Positions 10,655 to 23,051 of a stretch of DNA of 64,000 nt are shown here, one piece after another. The position numbers and the translations under genes were made by a program. The first letter of the stretch is position 1. Each line of letters opens with the position of its first letter. The notes beneath the pieces are model-generated. The model was not told the DNA's origin and did no database searches. It saw only the letters and a program-made list of their open reading frames with translations. The stretch is taken from the NCBI GenBank assembly GCA_036429605.1, contig CM071589.1, positions 3,782,001 to 3,846,000 on the forward strand, given 5' to 3'. Source of the DNA: Cladobotryum mycophilum. Taxonomy: Eukaryota > Ascomycota > Sordariomycetes > Hypocreales > Hypocreaceae.

Positions 10655-13600
10655 CTAATGAATAGGCGCACACTCAAGTTCCACCGTAGCTACCCTTGCA
10701 TTCTTTGCATTCTCCACGTCCTTCATCACAGGCCCGATACACGCCACTCTATTATTTGCTTCCAACATTATGGCATTGCTATCCGACTCGCTGACTCGCG
10801 AGGACACATAGTCCCTGGCTTTGCGAACCATCAACACCCAGAGGGGCTGGCAGCTCTGAAATTGCACCTCTAATAGGGCCACAATGGCAGAGGTCACGAC
10901 AATGTCAATTGAACCGTACTTGTCTTGCAGTGCCTCGACAACCTTTAGAAACGATGGGCCAATGGCAGACTTGATGGCGAGAGTGGTCGTTAGGGAGAAG
11001 CAACCATCTGACCTCTGGTAGGCGAGGAGACTACGAACAAAGTCCTCCGCTTCCAGTTCTGTCTTCGTCTTCTTCGCCTCCTTAAGACCGCGGCGAAGAA
11101 GTGATGACGATGCCGGCGGGTTGTAGACGGGCGTGGAGGTCTGATAGCTTGAATTAGATGAAGCATCGGGAGCCGCAGCAGCAGGGCTTGATTGAGATGA
11201 TGATCGCTGAAATCTCTCACGCATGGAACTCCATCTCGGACGAGAAGAGCGCAAGCTACCCGAAGAAGCAACTGAGTCATTACTCTCCTGTGGCAGCACC
11301 ACAGAATGCGGCAGATTGTATGGTGAGCTCGAGACAGCATACCCCGACGAAGGCACAGGTATAGACGACTTATTGACCCTCTGACTCGATGACTGCTGCT
11401 GTAGCTGCTGCTGCGGTAGCGGCTGAAACTGAGGGGTAACGGCTGGTATATAAGCCCCGCCGTGAGATGCTGATGCAGACGCCCCAGATGTCACAGGTGT
11501 GTACGGCACATATTGAGACTGGGGGCTCTGAGCGGAAGAAAACATGCTGGTAGGTCCTAGGGAGGGGACTTGCACTGTGCTACCTGTGGCTGCACTGCCA
11601 GGCGGCGCTGGCGATGGAACGGCACCATAGTAGGAGGATTGAGAATAGTTATATGGGTAATAGGAGGATTGAGATATTCCCTCCATCGTACAGTTGTGAA
11701 GAGAGTTTGCCATGGGAAGAGAGAGTGCCATGGGAAGCGGTGCGGGCACAGCACTCAAAGTTGGCTGCCTCAGATCAGCACTCTGAAGAGGCCTTGATTG
11801 CCCCGTGGAATTGGTTGCCTGAAAAGTGGTAGCGACTCCAATACCAGTATCAGCATTCATGGCGATGCTGCTACTACCACTGCTACTTGCCGAAGCCCGC
11901 TTCGAGGTATTGAAAAGGGACTTCGTATGACCCGTTATACTTCCCCACACTCCGGATTTCTTCTTTTCTACCAGATGTTAGTACTTGGATTGCAGCATAC
12001 AACAACACAATTAATCAGACTTACTTTCAGGGGGTGAACCTGCAAAGCCCAGGGATGATAGCTGAAGCGACCTGCTCGAGTTGGCGTAAGAGCTCATAGG
12101 GGCGGACGACTTGGCAACAGGAGCATTGGAATAGGCATAGCTCTGTCGTTCCTTTATTTGTGGCATTGTGGAGGATGACGGCATAGATAACGGAGCTGAT
12201 TTTGACCCTATCGCACGAAGTCGCGCATCGATGTCAGAGTACATCGTAGAAGCATCTGCATCCACGTTTGCGTAAAGGGCTTTCAATCTCGTGTAGTCCA
12301 TGGAAGACTTTTCGTTTATTGATAAAAGTTCAAAATCCTCGTCCTCTTCATCATCATCTGCCTCAAATTGGTACTTGCTCGGTGCGGCTGCGCTGCGTGC
12401 TCGCTGGCCAAGTTTTCCGTCCCCCTTTTGCTGGCCATCCCCTTCCTGGTCGCCTTGATCTCGACTGCGCTTCTCATCCAGATCATTTTCTTTTTCGTCT
12501 TTTTCGTCTCTACCAGCCGCATTGTTACCTGGGCTATTTCCAGCCTCCTCGTTCTCTGAGCCGTCATCAGTTTTGTCTCCTGCTGCAGAAGGAGTATCAA
12601 CCGAATCGTCACTGTCAGAGTCGCTATTGTCGTCTTCAGCTGGGTCTGCAGGTCCCAAAAGCCTGTCAGCGTTCAAGTTGCCACCACCACGAGGCCGTAA
12701 AAGGGCATCTTCTACTCCATCATTTGCGTCTGGTATGCCAATATCAAAGTCCATTCCCTCATTGGGCTCTGTAGTTTCTTCTTCAATAGCAACCAAGCTT
12801 GTATATTGTGATACAAGCGACCATTTGCTACCCAACTTGATAGCCTCTTGTCTGACTTGGTTATACACAACATGAGGGTTCTCGCCGTATATGCGGTTTT
12901 GGTGTAGCCAACTTTCCCCTCGCTCCAAGTCGCCAAGCAACGCCCGGACTGCCAACTTGTGGATTGTAGCATCCGACAAATTTAGAATTTTTGGCAGCAC
13001 TCTTTTGGTTATTTGTCCGTTAGGCCCCCGGGCTTTGAGCACAATGGCAGCAAGCTCGGGACTTGGATCTCCGGAATCGAACATCCAGAACACTCGGTTG
13101 CGGATGAAGGGGCTGAGGGTTGAAATATCACACGGGGATGATTTGTGTGCAGGAACTGGGGGATTGTTGCCACCATCATTTTGCTTCCATTCCAGCTCAA
13201 TCTGTATGGAACCAATGTGGCCGGTAGTGGCAGCTTTGAGAACCGCAACAACTCGATCCTCCCAACCGCCACCATTGACATCAGCTATCACCTCTGCATA
13301 ACCGCCACCAGCTTTGGCAATCCCTTCAACCAATTCGTGAGAGACGGCGTGACCAATGCCGAGGGAGAAGAATCGTATCATTCCTTCGCTTTGGCTCCAC
13401 CTCTGTTTAACGAAATCGATGGTTTCATTTGGCGACCACAATTCTCCATCAGTGAGAACAATAACATCCATGGAGTGGTATCCACCTCTCGCATTGTAAA
13501 TGTTCTGCAGCGCAGGCAAGATATCTGTACCACCCATGTTGGCTACAAACTCATGACGAACATAATCGATTGCCTCTCTCTTGGTCGCCTCATTAAATGG

Positions 13601-14899
13601 TCTGGATCTGGGCCACATGGATGTCGACGCACTTCCAAAGCACCAAATATTAAATGGCCGATTTGCTGGAATTCCGTTAATGAAAAACATCATGGCCGAC
13701 CTCAGACTCTCAATCTTGTCAACCATGGAGCCTGAACGGTCTGCGACAAAAATAATCTCGCCATCATGAGAGTGACCCTCTGCTGATAGCATAAAGTCCG
13801 GCGGTACCGTGAGCATCAATGCCTTGTGGTTTTCGTATGTCGGATGGGTCTCGAGACATGCCTGTGGATCACCGGACTCGTTCGACATGGCGGTTATAAT
13901 ATCAATGACTAAATCTTTGTCGAGGCTAGCTCGTCCATCTTCGAGCTGGATCGACGCCGTCTTCGAATTGACCGCTGCTTCATCGCGACGGACAACAAAG
14001 TCATTCCATGTCTGGCACGGCCTCTGACCAACCCCTCTATTAAATGTTATGTTATGCGTGTCGCTGTTGATATTGAGGAGCTCTTCTGTCGTTAGAACAT
14101 CCACCTCGAGGCCAAAGTAATGATTGTTTCGAGCATCTACCCGTACTCCGGCCGGTAATTCTCCATAGCGAGGCGCAATGTGTGTCGGAATCGTCAAGGT
14201 GAATACTTCTCGGTTCTGGGATACTCTGTGTTTAAGGAGGCACATGAATGTCAACTCTGCCCTCAACTTTGTGTCTGGCGGAATATTCGCCAATGTTGTC
14301 GTGAAGATCTCGGTAGTTTCTTGCTCCACCAAACCACCGACACGACCCATGCGAGCTGCATTGTTGAATTCTTGCCGGGCCTGTTCCTTTTCCTTTACCT
14401 TTCCGCGCACGATTCTGTTCTGGCCAATGCGACAAGTAAAATCGGTAACCGTGGCCTCGTGCGGCAAGGGAAATTGGTAGACTCCTTGTTTAATAAAGTT
14501 CGTCTGGTTGTTAAACAGGTGAACAACAGTGAACTTTGCCGTATCGTGAACAATCTGGATGTTCACTGACGACGATAATGGAGCCAGGAAAGCTTCATCC
14601 TGCTGTGGTTCCCGGCGGTGGGCTACTGCAGGTCGCTCATGGACAGCTTGCCGACGAACCGGTCTACGGGCTGGAACCGGCTGTGGTTGATCTTCTTCTG
14701 ACCAGGAGTCCTCGGCGGGATCCTCACGATGTGCCCAAGGATTTAGGGCCGGAGGCTGCACTGCAAAAGGTACGCCATGAGGATTGCCTCGGCCAACGTC
14801 ATCGCAGGGTTGGACGTGAGCAGCGACATGGAAGTTTCTGAAGCCCGGCGGCGGTGGCTCGCGAGGGTCGAACCTGATGCCCGGAAAAAGATATGGCAT
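10655..14899 (-). CDS. VIT and VWA domain protein with a VWA5A/PARP4-like C-terminal domain
   Basis: Two exons on the minus strand, 14899..12025 and 11967..10655, give 1,395 residues. The 57-nt intron has donor GTAAGT, branch TACTAAC and acceptor GGTAG, and joins SPPE to KKKSGVWGS. After a proline-rich, charged N-terminus, a VIT domain (about 110-240) contains FPLPHEATVTDF and PPDTKLRAELTF. A VWA domain (about 375-560) follows with the MIDAS residues DRSGSM, GGTDI and LTDGEL, so a divalent metal site is intact. A long acidic, Ser/Gln-rich disordered region (about 740-1260) precedes a C-terminal helical domain with LLAYQRSDGCFSL, TSAIVALLE and the KARDYV stretch. That recalls the end of VWA5A and PARP4. 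There is no signal peptide, so it is likely cytosolic or nuclear. Function in fungi is not known; an adhesion or scaffold role is a guess. Confidence 0.85.
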
Positions 14900-15765
14900 T
14901 TTGTCAAGCGTAGTATTCGCAGCGCGCTGTCAAAGGCACTGCGAAAATATCGTTGTTAGTAGTAGCGAATACCAATATCGCTTGTTGTTAGTTTGATTGA
15001 CTGTGGTATGATAAACGGGCAGTTGTTGCAGTTACGTTCGCCCCGTGTTTATAAAGTTTCATCCATCTCTTGTATTTTTGCAATAGTCTTTCCAAGACTT
15101 GGCTGAGAACAGGTTTGACATCATCGTGCCTAGAAAGAAACGCCTTTGAAACCATCTTAATGTACCAAAAGGATGGTGAATGGTGCCTTGCCGGTGACTG
15201 AGCTGAGCCCTGCGCCACCTCAACCATGGCAGCCTTATATTGAGCCTTGAACTTATCATGAAGGAGAGCTGGATCACCCGGCCCGGTATTGGCTATGGTG
15301 GCTGAAATAAACTGAATATTTAACAACCTGCCAAAATGGCGTTAAGCGGGAGGTGGTTAAAGCTCATCAATAGACTCAGCTGGCTATCTCATACGCGGAA
15401 AGGCGCTTTGTGTCTGACTGCATTATTGATTGGTCCTGGTATATTGAGTCGACCGTTGTAGCCTAGCTCACTAGGCCTGGACAGCCATATCGCCAAGATC
15501 CTGAGCTTTGCTTGAGGAATGCAGTGAAGTAGCCTTCGAGCTACGTTTGCCAGTTGTGCCTTGCAAGCCCTGGGCAGCACAGCCGCAAATGGCGTTTTAT
15601 TTGCCGGTGGCGATTCGTAATGCCTTTTCCCGTAGATTGCCGTATGGCTCTTGATGTCGAAGAACCAGCTGTGATATCTTTCATATCATGGGCCAATGTG
15701 CCTTTTCAAAAGCCACGACAAGCATCAAACATTCCTATTGCATGGTGGTTGTTTGAGAAGCGAAG
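14900..15765. other. intergenic between divergent genes
   Basis: 866 bp shared upstream region of the VIT-VWA gene (minus) and the unknown ten-exon gene (plus). A 112-residue open frame on the minus strand (14988-15326) has no recognisable domain or coding signature, and I leave it out. Confidence 0.55.
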
Positions 15766-18265
15766 ATGTCGTCCCCATTGCTGATGAGCAATGCCGTTTT
15801 CCTGGCCAAAGCCGCCCTCAAGATCGGCCAGGCATTTACCAAAGGTCGCAAATCCGCACCGGCAGAATTTCGAGAAGTAGAAAGCCAGCTGTATGCCCTC
15901 AGTGGGGCTCTCAGTGCCCTGGCAAAGGCCAGGGAGACGGAGGGTAGCTCGCCTCTGCTCGTAGACCCCGCAACAATGCCCAAGCATGTCCCGGCTCAAT
16001 TCGATGGAAACCAAGATATCATTCTCGGAATGGTAAATAGTTGCAAGGAGACGCTCGAACATCTTGAAAAGATTGTCGAAAGGTATAGCGTTCTCGCGCC
16101 AGGAGCCAAGCCAGACAAGGCGCGAATGAAGCGCTGGAAGCCTGATTTGACTTCAGACTGGAGAAAGATTACTTGGACCACCGAGGGTGGTGATCTGACA
16201 GCTTTGAAGAACAGTCTCACAACGCAAACAAATAGCTTGAACTTGATCCTAGGTGTAGTCATCAAGTGGGAATCTCTCTCGCCCTTATCCATAGTATATC
16301 ATATTAACATGAGCCAGCTCTCAAACTGATCGCCTTCGAAATGACGTGGGGCACATGTCGAAGATGTTGGTTGACATCCATGAGTGGTTTGAAAAGAACC
16401 TGAGGGATGCAACAAGTATCGGTACAGCGCCAGTGCGCTCCTTCACGGCCGCCACGTCAGTCAACGGCGAGCCGTCCTTTATGGGCGAGGCACATGCACC
16501 GTCTGTAGAGCTTTACTTTGAGCTTTACGAGCAAATCGGTACCAAATCAAGGCTCGTTTGTCCAAAGGCTTGTCTCGATGAAAAGGTCTCCGGTGCTTAT
16601 TACAGCACATCTATCAAAACAAACCAGCTCTTCAACTGCGTTTGCAATACGTCGAATCATAGACCGGCTGTAGAGTCATATGGCTGTCAGTTGTGCATAA
16701 ATACTGGACTCAATTAGGCATCAACTAATATTTCGTTCTAGTATCACCTATGAGCTATGCCACAAGGATTGCTGGTAGCGAGAGATCTTGGCTCTTATAC
16801 AAAGTTGCCAACAGGGTGACGGATCAGCTCGTTGCCCTAGTCGTAAAGGGTGTGCCTCCAGATGGTAAGTGAACCAGAACGAGCCCTTTGCATATAGCAA
16901 GCTAATACGTGCCTTTTGTCTTGCTCAGCCATGTATGACTTTGAAGAGTTGCTAGTGCATGGCTTGAGTGTCATCCAGACGAGACAGATGCTCCGCCGAC
17001 GAATGAGCACAATGCTTGCCCACGCTTCGGATGCGGATACAGAGTGCCCAAAAGCAAACTTGTTGGATATCGTCAGGTAAGCAATTCGTAACTCTCGGGG
17101 CTGCTTTCGAAGAAAGGCATGCATTCTGATTTATTCTTACAGCAACGCGACAACTGTACAGACGTCTGTTACCACAATCAAGTTCACCTCGGGAGGCGTC
17201 TCCTATTTCCGAGACTCTATCGAACTTGTTCAAATGCTTCATTATAAATCGATAAATTTGGACCGCATCATGGATGATGTGGCCTTGCCGCAGACTGCGT
17301 TTGACCAACATAGACAAGCCGAAGTGGTCATTGTGTATAGGAAACAAGAAAATGGCCGCTCAGATGACATCGTACGCACAATCCTTCACTGTAAGTTTCC
17401 TGCTTTAATTCCGAATATCATGTATCGCTCACGCGCGGAAAAGTGAAGTGGAACTCGGAAGTCGAACTGAAGCCGCATGATGATGTGGTTGCGGTCAAAA
17501 ACATTGACTGTACCGGTTACGACGCCAGCGAAACACGACACCCAACGATGTCTGCAACCGTTACGTTTGATTTTGTCGGCCGTGGAGGTATGACAATTCC
17601 ATCGAAGCAACTTTATCAGTTCATACTAACGACGATGATAGCTGCCATCCAATTTCAGAAAGAGTTAGAGGCCATTCGAATGGAGCTTTTCATCATTCAT
17701 CTGCAACATCCTAGGGTGGAGGAAAAGGCATTATTCAAGCTGTGAGTTGTTGAACTGATACTTGGTCATGAACCGAGACTGACCCCTAATACAGACAAGC
17801 CGAAAACGTGGATACGGAACGCATGCATATCAACGACGCCGAAATAACGATCCTGCAGAATACGACGACAAAGCGGTTCCGACTGATTATACAGAGCCGG
17901 AATGGGTACTCCACTCTCAGTCAAGACCGTAAGAATGCACTTGTGTTTGACATTGGCCAACTTATGCTAACCAGCTCATAGTAGCAGAAGACTTCTTCTC
18001 CAGGATGAGTACACAAGGGCGGCCTGACTTTGGTACCCTGTCGTACGAAGTGTACATGGACGGCACAGGAAAGAGATGTGTCCGAAAATGTCCAAACGGA
18101 TTCGCTCATCTAGTCTTTTCTGACGGCAGAAGTGAGTTGATCCCTCAAGATGTTGTGTCGGCATGCTAACCGCCAGGAACAGTCGACAGAGTGTTTGCCA
18201 TTGGACTTGAAGCAATAGGGGGCCGTCAGAGCGACCACAGCTGCCGGAGGCATCGCAGCCGATAG
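15766..18265 (+). CDS. unknown ten-exon protein, helical N-terminus resembling fungal STAND N-terminal domains
   Basis: Reconstructed exons are 15766..16265, 16318..16685, 16742..16864, 16929..17076, 17143..17390, 17444..17587, 17642..17741, 17795..17928, 17982..18131 and 18183..18265, giving 665 residues in a continuous frame. I do not recognise the whole protein. Residues 1-60 (FLAKAALKIGQAF, VESQLYALSGALSALAKA) look like the helical N-terminal domain placed before NACHT/NB-ARC modules in fungal STAND proteins. No Walker motif or repeat domain follows. The middle has Cys/His-rich stretches (VCPKACLDEK, NCVCNTSNH), then RTILH, FDFVGRG and EVYMDGTGKRC. The first intron has a weak donor (GTGGGA) and the sixth is 54 nt and in frame, so it could be retained. 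The last acceptor could lie 7 nt earlier, which is not a multiple of three, so I chose the in-frame site. The divergent VIT-VWA neighbour may share its promoter. Confidence 0.7.
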
Positions 18266-20464
18266 ATTAAGGCGCGCCGGGCTGATTGGCCGATGCGGGA
18301 AACATAAGGGTGAGGCTGACGAGGAGGATTGTTGGGGGTGGTCGCCTGACCAGCAGGTGGGCATGGATTGTATTAATAGTGTTGCCGGACATGATTGACA
18401 TGAGATTTGGGAGCTTTGGTTTCGATGATACAAAGATCTTAAACTGTACTTTGACTTTATTAGATGTTGTCCGAATAGATGAACGATTTATATGTAGGCC
18501 CTGAGCTGAGGTCCATTGTTTGACTGCCACTTGACAGTGAAGACGATGACAATCACAGGCAAGAGCAACGGCAAGCACATGACAAGATGTGAATGAGAAC
18601 TGCCGCCCCACCCAGAAGGAGAAGACTTTTATTGGATGGATAAGGATGGATGCCACCCATGATGCAATGCACATATGAAGCAATCTTGAAACTGCAATGG
18701 TCCTTGGCTGGTATTAATGGATTTCCCATTTAACCGCCCTGTTAATAAAATGGCTGCAGCAACTAAGAGCAATACTATTCTTTTTATGCATGCATGAATG
18801 CCTTTTTCCAACAAAACAAAGCCTTTGCTCGGGAACCTTTTGATCCGTGCTTACAGGTTAAGGGTTCCAACGTCTAGATAGGTACTTGCCAGCCCTTTCA
18901 TACCAAAAAAAAAAAAAAACGATGGAGAAAGAGGTTAAGAAAGAAAAAAATGAAGGAATGAATGAAAATTTCTCTGTGCCGCATTTGGTGGCCGCTGTCG
19001 TTTTGCCAAGTCAAACCAATGTCCGCTTGCAGGAGTTGCTGCATACCTATTCCGTAGCAGAAGAGCCAGTAATTGCTCTCTGAATCCGAGTACGCTGGGA
19101 GACTGCGAACTGCGACTCGTCTCTGTCCAAGCCACATCCGGTACCTGACCTGGCCTGACGTAGGTTACGTAGGCCACTCCGCAGTTTGCATGAGAAGGGA
19201 CGCGCAGCCTAGCAGTTTTTGACGTCCCACCTAGACTCTGACTGAAAGTACCCTTCAAGTGTCACTGCTTTTAGCGCATCGTTTAGAGGGCCATTAGTGG
19301 GCTTGATGGCTTCTTTCAGGGCATCACCTGGCACCGCCACTGCTTCCATCATCGCCAATCATTTTGCTGCTCGTCTTTTGCCGCCAGAGCCGTTTAATGG
19401 TTGCATCATCATTCGCTTCAAAAGAGATGCAGGGACGAATACACACTCAACTCTGAAAGCTTTCCGCCAAAAAAAATTAAACGGATTCATCGGAAGCCCC
19501 GCATCGGAGCTTTCCTCTGCTGTTTTTTCTCTCTCTTTCGTACAAGTAGTATTCAAAGTGGACGCAAATGCTAGAGCACTGAAACCCTTTTGCCTGGATT
19601 CAGTCTCGATGATTCAATAAAAAGCTGCTTTGGTGACGTGCCAAGCTCTTCTCAGCCACATCGCATGACCTCATCACACCGACGTCACCCGCTTTCGTTT
19701 GTCATCCAAGCGGTTCCTTGGAAAGCTTACAAGTATATTAGGCAATAAGGTCACCTTTGACCAAATAATAGAATCACTACATAACAGCTTGATTGGCTTT
19801 CTCTTCACAGAATCATCATTCTCTACTTGATCATCGACACTTGAATCCTCTCGTGTGTGCTACTATTACTGCTTCCAGTCCGAGTACCAAAGAGCTCTTC
19901 AACAAAACAACCACTACCACCAACACCCATCTTGAGCTTGAGCTCCCTCACACACACACACACACACACACACCACACACAAGCTACCCCAAGTTTCTTC
20001 ATCACTACTCCCCTCTCGCTATTCCTTTTTAAAGCCAAGAATTCCAGCCCAACTAGCCCGAATCCATTCTTCACGATTACTTGCCGATCATCTTTGCCAA
20101 GTTTGGCCGCCACACCCTTTGCGATAGAACCCCTGCTCTGCCCTGCCCTCTCCTCTGCTTCACAAGCATAACCTTTGGCTGGCCTTGCTTATCGCTTTTT
20201 GAAAGCGAGTGAGCTCTTCCTTTGCGCAACTGCTACTACCCTTTTGTGTTCCTTGGGCCGCTATTTCTAGCTACTTTTACATTATTAAATACACCCTTTG
20301 TTCCCTCCCGTCGAGGATAATCCTTCCCCCTCTTCTTCCTCGACCTTGCATAGTACAGAATATCTTGCGATAAATCCAATCCTACATCGACAAGTCTTGG
20401 AAGCCATCATCTTCTCGCAACTCTTTCATCAAAGACCAACATCACATCAAAACAATCGCCCACC
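18266..20464. other. intergenic with long leader of MARVEL gene, no gene seen
   Basis: 2.2 kb. The final 600 nt are pyrimidine- and CA-rich and probably form the promoter and leader of the following MARVEL gene. A poly-A run is at about 18905-18920. Open frames are short and repeat-driven. Confidence 0.55.
19949..19980. repeat. (CA)n microsatellite
   Basis: A CA dinucleotide run with one interruption near its 3' end, about 490 nt upstream of the MARVEL start codon, in the likely leader or promoter. Confidence 0.9.
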
Positions 20465-21015
20465 ATGGCCTTTGGAATCATTACAATCGTTCACGCCATT
20501 TTGGCGGTTTTCGTCATTATTGAGCTGGGTCTCATGGCAGATGGTATGTCCCCCCACACACTTCAAAACCCCTGCGCGCAGACACCCGAAATGCTCGTTT
20601 GCCAACTAACACTGCATCCGTCACAGTTGTCGACTCAACCACCGGCTTCTGGGGAACTAACACGCCTTCATCGTATGCCTTTATGCTCTTCAACAGTGTC
20701 TGGTCACTCTTGATCCTGGTCTACCTGGCCGTTACTCCTCTTTTCCTTGCCAAGTTTTACCACAACCTCGCCGCGCTGGCCATCCTCGTCATCACAACCA
20801 TCTTTTGGTTCGCCGGCTCCATCGCTATGGCCGCTAACTTCGGCGCGCCAGACTGTCATGGATTCAGCGTCTGCCAGACGGCGCAGGCTGCTATTGCCTT
20901 TGGCTTCTTCATCTGGGCCATTTTCACAGGACTTACCGTCTTGGAGGGCTTATCCGCCTCAAGAGGAGGTAGTGCCAACGCCGACAAGACTGCTCCCACC
21001 GCTTCGACTGTCTAA
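20465..21015 (+). CDS. MARVEL-domain tetraspan membrane protein
   Basis: Two exons, 20465..20543 and 20627..21015, encode 155 residues. The 83-nt intron has donor GTATGT, CTAAC branch and TCACAG acceptor, joining GLMAD to VVDSTTGFWG. There are four hydrophobic segments: FGIITIVHAILAVFVII, YAFMLFNSVWSLLILVYLA, NLAALAILVITTIFWFAGSIAMA and AAIAFGFFIWAIFTGLTVLEG. The CHGFSVCQTAQAAIAFGFF pattern between segments three and four is typical of fungal MARVEL proteins of the Nce102/Fhn1-like group. These sit in the plasma membrane and help organise eisosome-type domains or non-classical export. The short tail is hydrophilic. The start has a good context (ACCATGG). A paralogous MARVEL gene lies 3 kb downstream. 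Confidence 0.88.
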
Positions 21016-21336
21016 ACGACACGCATGCGAGCATGTGGAACAAAACTCAACAACATTGAAGTGGAACTCTTGGATGATGTGATGCAGGAGTGGGGTGACG
21101 AGTTTACTTCATTATGGTTTCCTTTTTGGTTGTACGTTGGAGTCGCTTGGTTGGGAATGCGGAGGCCGATACCCTGATATTGCTTGTTTTTTGTTTGCCG
21201 CCGCCCATCAAAGGTGGTTAATTGTCAAACCAATCGTTATCCTCACTTCCGCTTATGGATGATTATGAGTTATGCAAAGTAAAAATATTTTATTCCAATA
21301 CTGTTTTCTACCAAAACTGCTCCAGTTCTGTGAACT
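21016..21336. other. 3' intergenic between convergent genes
   Basis: 321 bp between the stops of the MARVEL gene (plus) and the VOC gene (minus). It should hold both 3' UTRs. No further signal is seen. Confidence 0.5.
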
Positions 21337-21745
21337 TTATACCTTTTGGGCAATCTCCCAACTGTGACCTGCAGGATCCTCAAAAGTCACCACTCTCATG
21401 CCCCACGGCTTCGTCTCCGGCCCATTCAAGAAGGTGACGTCATTTTCTTTCAACTTCGCCATGGCACTCTCCAGATCGTCCACCCAGACGGTGAGCTGGA
21501 ATCGCTTGCCCACGTCCCGCGGCGCGGCCTGGGACGGCTTGACGAGGTCGTCTGCGGCGGAGACGAGCAGTAGGTTGAGGATGGTGTTGTTGAACCTGAC
21601 GGAGCACGACTCTGCGTCTTCGAAGAGGGGTGGCGCCAAAGGCTTTGGTGTAGAAGGCTTTGGAGGCGGCGACGTCCTCTGTGAAGAGGGAGATGGCTGA
21701 GATGTTGAGGAGGGGGTTTGTTGTTGGGGTTGATGAGGCTGACAT
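21337..21745 (-). CDS. glyoxalase/bleomycin-resistance (VOC) family protein, frame break
   Basis: A small single-exon gene on the minus strand, about 135 residues once the frame is mended. The N-terminal half (21745 to about 21630) gives LLNISAISLFTEDVAASKAFYTKAFGAT. The rest lies in another frame and gives LFEDAESCSVRF, NTILNLLLVSA, GKRFQLTVWVDDLESAMAKL and WGMRVVTFEDPAGHSWEIAQ, the classic second half of a VOC fold with DPAGH(S)WE near the end. The break falls at four G (21627-21630, plus strand). The arithmetic demands one base fewer or two more, unlike the other breaks in this window. VOC proteins range from lyases to resistance and dioxygenase-like proteins; substrate and metal use cannot be read here. 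Confidence 0.82.
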
Positions 21746-23008
21746 GTTTGATTGGAGATGGATATTCTTGTTTATTGAGATGTGGATGTAAGTGAGAGTG
21801 AGGGTACTGGATATAGATGTTTGAACTTGCTACGTGCTGTCTTAATTGTTGTCTTTGTCCTCACATTTTATACTTTTTTGGTTGCCAATTTAAACGTACA
21901 TACATTCGGCGAGCTTAAGTGCTTGCATTCACAATGATAAGCCAGAGTTGCTGCCTGGAGGCGAGGGCATTCATTCACAAGTCTGAACGGGAGTTGGGTC
22001 ACTTGTAGCAGTACAATCTGGCAATGTATACATATTCAACGTGATTTTCCGATTTGAGGGTTTAGTAGACATATTTTTTCGTTGTTGCAAAGCTTAGGCA
22101 TGATACCATCAGCTGTCCTCAGCTATCCATGAGGGAGATGAGTAGCTGTGAGGGGGCAGAATCGATAAGGCAACAGAAGCCAGGAGAGAAGGGCGAGCAA
22201 GCATTGCGCATGTTCTTATAATATCTCAGGAGAAGGCAATTTTAATTATGCAACTGCCCCTTTGGGTTTCTTCTAGATGGGTGCTTCCGGTCGCCGTCGC
22301 CGATGATGGGGTTCCGTCGATCCACACCATTCAGCATCGCCGGAATCCCTCAGAAAGTGAAGCTCTCGGCCCCACGGCTCAACTCGGTACCATCGGCTCG
22401 GTTCCATCAGCTTGGGATTTTTTCTTTCTTTTTCTTTCTTTCTTTCCTCTCTCTTTTTTGTGGATCATCCATTACGAGTTATGAGACAAGTCTCTCTTTT
22501 CTCTCTCTTTTGTCCTATTTTGAGAAGATCGGGTGGCTGGGGGGTGCTTTGGTTCTTGGTTCCTGAATCCTGAGCCCTGACACGGCCCCACTCATGTTTC
22601 TTGAACACCGATTCGGCCGGGGGAGTTGCCGGGTCTGTGTCCGCGGCGTCTCGTGTCTGTGGATTGAAACATGTAAATTCGTGGTCTAAAGAATTCATGG
22701 TGAAAAGTATGGCTTCTATTCAATCCCGTGCGTTGATGGACGGCTGCTCATGACAAAGACAGGATAGTAAATGCAGACCCCCTTATCATGATAGATGACT
22801 CCTTGATTGAAGCCCTTGATTGAAGCGATGAAAGGGAAACACGTGGCAGAGGTCTCAAGCAAATGCATGTACGTGGCAGCACCTAAAGTTGAATGTATGC
22901 AAAAAGACCCAATTCACCGCTGCATGGAGTGCATCTTGCCCTTACTTGGCGGTGTAATTTCCCACAACTGTTTGACAGCTCTGAATCGTGTCTCTGATAG
23001 CTTGCGTT

Positions 23009-23051
<43 letters not shown>

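Noticed and set aside
14988..15326. 112-residue minus-strand open frame next to the VIT-VWA gene
   Set aside because: No recognisable domain or intron signals linking it to the gene; kept as intergenic.
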